From Siniperca chuatsi (taxonomy: Eukaryota > Chordata > Actinopteri > Centrarchiformes > Sinipercidae): a DNA stretch of 64,000 nucleotides. The DNA lies in the NCBI RefSeq assembly GCF_020085105.1, contig NC_058047.1:3291001-3355000 (forward strand). Direction: 5' to 3'. The first letter of the stretch is position 1. Every line of letters begins with the position of its first letter. A model generated the notes under the pieces. That model was given only the letters and a program-made list of their open reading frames with translations, was not told the origin of the DNA and made no database searches. A program made the position numbers and the translations under genes. Positions 59,369-64,000 of this stretch are shown in pieces.

Positions 59369-62300
59369 ACGAAGTAACTAAATAGTGAAAAGGTTATGTC
59401 AAGTTTCAATAGCTTTTTTTTTTTTTACTGTTCATTTCACCTACAATATTGCTATAACTTTTAAAATCACAAGAGTGAAAAAATGGCCTTGGGTTTTGAC
59501 CATTTTGTTTTAGGAATATAACATATCCCAGGTATAATAAACAGCTGAATGACAAAAGCAACTTATTTATTTTCACTATTATCATATTGTACTCCAGTCT
59601 CGAGAAAAGAAGATCCCGCACACTGCTCTTGCTCAGCATCACAGTTTGATCTGTTTCAGGCCGAAACTTAGGCGTCAACCTACGGCAGTCATCTTCTTTT
59701 CTCAAGACTGAAGCGATAACTTTCCAACGCACCTGCATCTGAGATAGTTGGACGCGTGAATATCATATACCGTATTGTACTCAAAATAAAACAGAACACG
59801 GAAAGGCTCAGTGCTAGAGCGATACCAAGCGCCCATGTTGACATTTTTTCTACATAATTCCAAAATATGCTGGAATACAAACTAGAAGAATACGTGGCAG
59901 ATAACTTCCTCAGTGTCATGATGCATACGTTTCTAAGTTCTAGGTCTTCCTCTCGACCACCGTACTACCCCAGAGAAGCCAACTCCCCTCCCAAACATGT
60001 GCGGGAAGTCCCTCGAGTGGAGCACCATGAGTCCAAATGCACGCACATTTGCTCCAGGAGAGGTAAGTGAGGAATCAAATGAAAGCTGAAAGCTGCTGCG
60101 TCACAGGGCGGAATTTGGTTTCAGTCTCATTGCAGCTCAGTTGTTCCTTCTGTGAATACTGGACAGACCGGTTTTCTGTGTTTACAGGCCTCTTTTCTCA
60201 GAGTTTAGACTTCGGCAGAGTAACATGGCCCTTTGATTAAGGAGAAAGCTCATATCTGAGTCTAATAGATTACTCACATGCTCCTGACCATTTGCGTGTA
60301 TGTAGTAACAAAAGATTTGATCCCCTAGGAATGTTAATAACATGACATTTTGTATATTGCTTAAAGTGTTAGTCAACAGCAGTTTTGATCATCAGTTAAT
60401 TGTTTGAGTCATTTATCAAGCAAAAATGCTTTACCAGTTTTGGTTCCAGCTTCTCGAGGATTTGTGGCTTTTTTTCTTTTTCATATCATTGCAAATGTAA
60501 TATATTTGGGTTTTTGGGCGTTTGAAGACATCACCTGGGTCTCTGGGAACTTGTGACTTTTGTAAGATTAAATGATGAATTAATAGAGCAACAACAACAC
60601 TTTTTTGCAGCCCTACAAATATACACACACGTGACCACATAATGGGTAACATCAATACTGATGGATGTTGTTGGACGTTAGCCAAAAGTCACCACTCATA
60701 AGGACTGAACAATTACATTTTATTTTTTTTATATCCATTATTTTGAAATTATTAGGGATGCACCAATCAAACTCTTTCTCTCTTGAAACTGACTCTGATA
60801 ACTCAGGATCTCTGCTGATACCGATTATCGATCTGATCCCAGTACTTTATTTTTCTTAAATTTAAAATCTACATGCCTCACTCCATGGAACTTACTGAAA
60901 TATTTTTTTATGTAAGGTAACATGAGGTCAGGGGTCGCTGTGGCAATACAATTCGGCGGCCCACTGTGACTGAATGAATTAATTGATAGCATCCATAGAA
61001 ATGATCATTTTTATATTTTGACTAAAAAAAATTGTAACAACCTTGAGTTAAAAAGGTTTCTTTTGTCAAACTATTTCCAAGGTCAAGAATAAACTTTCTT
61101 GCTACATTTGTTTTATTTATTCATTTATTGGCAGATTTGTGGTCGGGTTAATCTGTGGTGGGGCACGGGTCGAAAATATGCTGCTGGGCCCCTGTTAAGC
61201 TCCCACCCTCTGTCCATTATGAATGTACACGGCCACCTGCAAGTTCCAGTTATTACTATGCACACAGCAGATTACACATGCGATAGTTATGGCCCCAATG
61301 ATCCAGCAACCAACCAGTTCTCATATGCTGGGATACCTCCGGGCCCAGGACTTCTGTGTGTCAGTTTGGTTGTGGAAATTTGATAAAACACAACTTTAGT
61401 GAGAAATATACACCGTATAAGCACAATATAAACTCAAAAATTAAGTCCTTCAAACTATATTTTGACACAAGGCCACGAAGCCTGACTTAAAGAATACAGG
61501 ATCTGCCTTTTGTTAATACTGTACTGTAGTAGTGCAGATTTCCAAACAAATTTGCAGTTATTCATATTAGAGTAAACACGGGGAATTTGGTGCTCTGGGG
61601 CCCAAAGGCAGTTGCCAAATTTGCCCAGCTGCTAATATATATACTGCTTAATACTGGCATCTTACTGTCTTTTATATGCATTTTAGTTTTTTCGCACTTG
61701 TGTGGTTCTTTATTGTGTACACCGTGGCACTGAAGGAACACAGTTTCTTTAAATACTGTATGTGGAGGGAATTGATCTGATTTTGTGATCTTATTCCTGA
61801 CCTGTTTCACGTGTCGACTCCCTTTAGGCATCGTGCTGATCTGCTCTATACTGACCAACGGCCTGGTCCTGATCTGTGTGGTTGCAGCTCAGATGGTGTC
61901 ATCAGGCATGTCGTCCATGGGCGGAATGGGCGGCTTCGACATCAACTCCAACTTTAACATTGAGGGCACCGAGCTGCAGAAGGTACGAGAACTGGACATG
62001 CAGTACAGCCAGATGAGGGCGCCGGGCATCTACGGCGGCATCACCTTCACCTTGATCTTCGGGGTCGTCTCGCTGCTGTTTGTGGTTTCCGGGAACAAAC
62101 CGCCCCACCTGATGTCCCAGAAGCTTCTGGTCGGAGCGCTGGTGTTTCAGGCGGTGGGCGCAGTGGCGTACGTGGTGGCCGTGGGGCTCTACCTGCACTT
62201 CGTCATCAGGGTCAACTCCACAGATGTGTGTAAGCAGCGCGAGAGGCTGTACGCACGGAGCGGCTACACCTGGATGAAATGTGAAGTGGGCGGGGCGGAT

Positions 62301-62486
62301 GCAGCCGTGGCTCTGTTTGGGCTCATCACAGCCATCCTGTACACGGCCGGCACGGTGCTCACCATCCAGACGATCCGAAGAGTGAAGCGCTACCTGCAGG
62401 AGCGAAAACGCAGAGAGGCAGAAAAGCAGCAGGCCCGAGCCCACCCACAGAGAGCCCCGCTGAGAGCTGAAACCACCTCTGTGTGA
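58721..62486 (+). CDS. marveld3: MARVEL domain-containing protein 3 (complete, spliced)
   Basis: Tight-junction MARVEL protein of the occludin/tricellulin group; mammalian MARVELD3 also limits MEKK1-JNK signalling. Coding exons 58721-58818, 59944-60062, 61828-62486, phases 2 and 1, 291 residues. The N-terminus is a cytoplasmic Arg/Asp/His-rich tail (RERNGDHRHRDSRDDRRSSP), as in mammals but much shorter (human about 400 residues in all). ESKCTHICSRRG matches human CHKCKYLCTGR before the membrane. Four predicted helices: about 74-95, 139-161, 172-199 and 231-255. The first outer loop is Gly/Ser/Met-rich. The second has CKQRERLYARSGYTWMKCEV with two conserved Cys (likely disulfide) and an NST glycosylation site. 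The C-terminus is basic (RRVKRYLQERKRREAEKQQA). Exon 2 has a second possible acceptor 6 nt upstream. Confidence 0.9.
59308..59368. repeat. (TCTA)n microsatellite
   Basis: About 14 TCTA units in the first coding intron of marveld3. Confidence 0.95.
59595..59710. repeat. Hairpin-forming inverted repeat before marveld3 exon 2
   Basis: CAGTCTCGAGAAAAGAAGAT at 59595-59614 and its reverse complement with one mismatch at 59691-59710, with a 76-nt loop. It lies 233 bp upstream of marveld3 exon 2, in sequence unlike the rest of the intron. I do not recognise it as a named element. Confidence 0.7.
60375..60615. repeat. Dispersed 'GATTAATCG' repeat (family A)
   Basis: Contains TCAGTTAATTGTTTGAGTCA, ATTTATCAAGCAAAAATGC, CAGTTTTGGTTCCAGCTTCT and a TTTTTTGCAGCCCTA end. 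It lies in the marveld3 intron before exon 3. The rest of that intron (60616-61827) shows no exon-like or clearly repetitive sequence. Confidence 0.6.
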
Positions 62487-62494
62487 GACATCTG

Positions 62495-63880
62495 GGGCCT
62501 GTATCACAAATAGGATTAGTGGGTTAACCAGCTATCTTTGGGCGTGACTGAGGTTTTCTGGTATCATGAAGCTGGCTGACTTTTAACCGGAGTAGATCAC
62601 CATGGAAACTTGTGCTGCACAGCTACCCTGCTTTGAAGGAGGTTACATTCAGAGCATCAGATCACAACTTGATCCAGCTTGCCCACTAACCAATCAGAGT
62701 CATCATTCCTACAGGATCCTGACATGGATAAAAGTACTGAGTTTACAATAATGTGGCAAGTAATAAAGAGCAATAGAGACATTTGTATAGGTTTTGCGTA
62801 CCACGGAGCCCCCGGTTGTGACAGGCTGTAGATGTGATTATGACTGCATTCATTGGATGGTTATAGGCTAGCTCTGTCAGTTTCTGTGGCTGTGGCCATG
62901 GGTGTGACACATTATTCTTAATGGGTGAACTACATGCAGGGCTTGTGTTTGTGCAGTGAATTGACATGGTGCTGGCTGAGCTCTGTGGTGAAGCTAATAT
63001 TGAACTCCTGTGGCGTATATTTGCATTTGTCATATCTGATACAAGATCAGGATTCAAAGCATGTGTCTGGCTGTATGATGCTTTCTCGGCTAATGTTAAT
63101 ACATCAGGAGCTGTAAAGACCAGCCACAGCACAACTAATAGCCATATCCATAGTAAAAGCAATAGAAACAGCTGCAGCTGTAGCCCAAACCATATCTCAA
63201 CCCACAGCCAGGCAGAGCCAGCTACAGCTGTGGTCACAGGGGCTCCATAGTATACCATGATAATTATGTAAGATAGAAGAAACATTTTTTTAAAAACAGG
63301 ACAGGAAAGCTGCCTATTGTGGTGAGTTTCTTTCATTCCTGACAGCGTTGATGCTTTTGCACTCTTCTTCCATCGCTGCAGCTCAGGATAACATGAGGTT
63401 GAGTATTTAGCCTTTTTTTAGACTCAATTAGATTATAACTAGAAATAAAAAGTATACTCACTGTAATTGCTTTTCAGGAACAAATTCCACATGCACTGTC
63501 GATTAGCTCAGTAAATTACAAATGCAACATTTTGGTTCTGCACTAATCTGCTTTGGCAGCAGTAATTGTACTGTACTTTTGGTTTTGAAGTGTATCAAAT
63601 TGTAATTGTGATTTTATTGTATATTGTAAATGTCTTTGCTGCTGCTGGGTATCACAGTTTCATCCCATGTCACATTAAATACTCCACTCAGGGTTCTGAT
63701 GACGTTGCATGTCATTAGCTTTTAATTTTCTGTTAACGTGCTTGTGGCTGGATCAGTAAACTGAACCGGTTAATAACTAGCTTCTTCAGCTTATCCAGGC
63801 TCATCAATGTTGAGCTCAGTGAAGCCAGGCAGCTCAACTAGAGCCAGACTAAAGTTTAACTTGCTTTGTGATACAGGCCC
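62495..63880. mobile_element. 1.39-kb inverted-repeat element starting at the marveld3 stop
   Basis: GGGCCTGTATCACAAA at 62495-62510 recurs exactly, inverted, at 63865-63880. Weaker inverted similarity continues inward (AACCAGCT, AAGCTGGCTGA / TTAACCGG). The element starts 8 bp after the marveld3 TGA. It contains a second inverted-repeat element (62799-63252) and two plus-strand AATAAA signals (about 62763 and 63445). No transposase is visible. A CTGTATCACAAAG-type end recalls common fish non-autonomous elements; ATCTGGG lies next to both ends but does not form a clean target duplication. Confidence 0.75.
62799..63252. mobile_element. Nested inverted-repeat element
   Basis: Left end TACCACGGAGCCCCCGGTTG and right end, read inverted, TACTATGGAGCCCCTGTGAC. 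The inner CAGGCTGTAG / CACAGCTGTAG also matches. The 454-bp interior contains no recognised protein. The minus-strand open frame across it has a Leu/Trp-rich hydrophobic run from TTG/CTG-rich DNA and I do not call it a gene. Confidence 0.65.
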
Positions 63881-64000
63881 AATCTGGGAGGACTGGGGCT
63901 TAATTTTCAAGTGAGCTGTTTGCATGTTGGATTAGACTCAGACGGGGATTTATATAAATGTTTTTAACATGTATACTAGTATAATTAATGTGTTTTTTAT
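63881..64000. other. Right window edge, nothing identified
   Basis: AT-rich sequence after the inverted-repeat element; no exon, RNA gene or repeat unit is recognised. Confidence 0.6.

Noticed and set aside
61902..62507. 201-codon minus-strand open frame
   Set aside because: It is the antisense shadow of the marveld3 third exon, whose plus-strand protein is clearly conserved.
62743..63336. 197-codon minus-strand open frame with a hydrophobic Leu/Trp stretch
   Set aside because: It lies across a nested inverted-repeat element; the hydrophobic run comes from repeated CAGCTG/ATAGC-type DNA, and no conserved motif is present.

Overview
This window is nuclear DNA of a ray-finned (teleost) fish, most likely a percomorph. 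The evidence is intron-rich vertebrate genes with GT-AG introns, short introns by mammalian standards, fish-type tRNA-derived SINEs, L2-like LINE pieces, hAT-type and TTAA/TA-flanked non-autonomous elements, and many short microsatellites. I could not run a search. Gene names rest on recognising the encoded proteins, and exon borders on splice sites and reading phase that close without a gap.

Layout. 1-6498: no gene, only repeats downstream of the first gene. 6499-37676 (minus): plcg1, phospholipase C gamma 1, complete, 31 coding exons plus a candidate 18-nt microexon, about 1293 or 1299 residues. 38050-38800: CpG-rich segment, the probable plcg1 promoter. 38800-42570: intergenic repeats. 42571-51267 (minus): naprt, nicotinate phosphoribosyltransferase, 13 coding exons, 554 residues. 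53081-54868 (minus): the UPF0598 / C8orf82 homologue, 3 exons, 236 residues. 55790-57922: a 2.1-kb minisatellite. 58190-62486 (plus): marveld3, one presumed non-coding exon and three coding exons, 291 residues, a four-pass MARVEL protein. 62487-64000: a nested inverted-repeat element that supplies all visible sequence downstream of marveld3.

The three minus-strand genes lie head to tail, and marveld3 is divergent from c8orf82. The products do not form one pathway: receptor-linked PIP2 hydrolysis (plcg1), NAD synthesis from nicotinic acid (naprt), an uncharacterised protein with a mitochondrial-type N-terminus (c8orf82), and a tight-junction membrane protein (marveld3). The observations most worth checking are the in-frame microexon in the plcg1 N-terminal PH domain, the length-quantised minisatellite upstream of marveld3, a repeat family with an internally inverted core, a 40-bp perfect hairpin beside a naprt splice donor, and transposon sequence starting 8 bp after the marveld3 stop codon. 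I found no prokaryotic-type system, viral gene, CRISPR array or canonical RNA gene.
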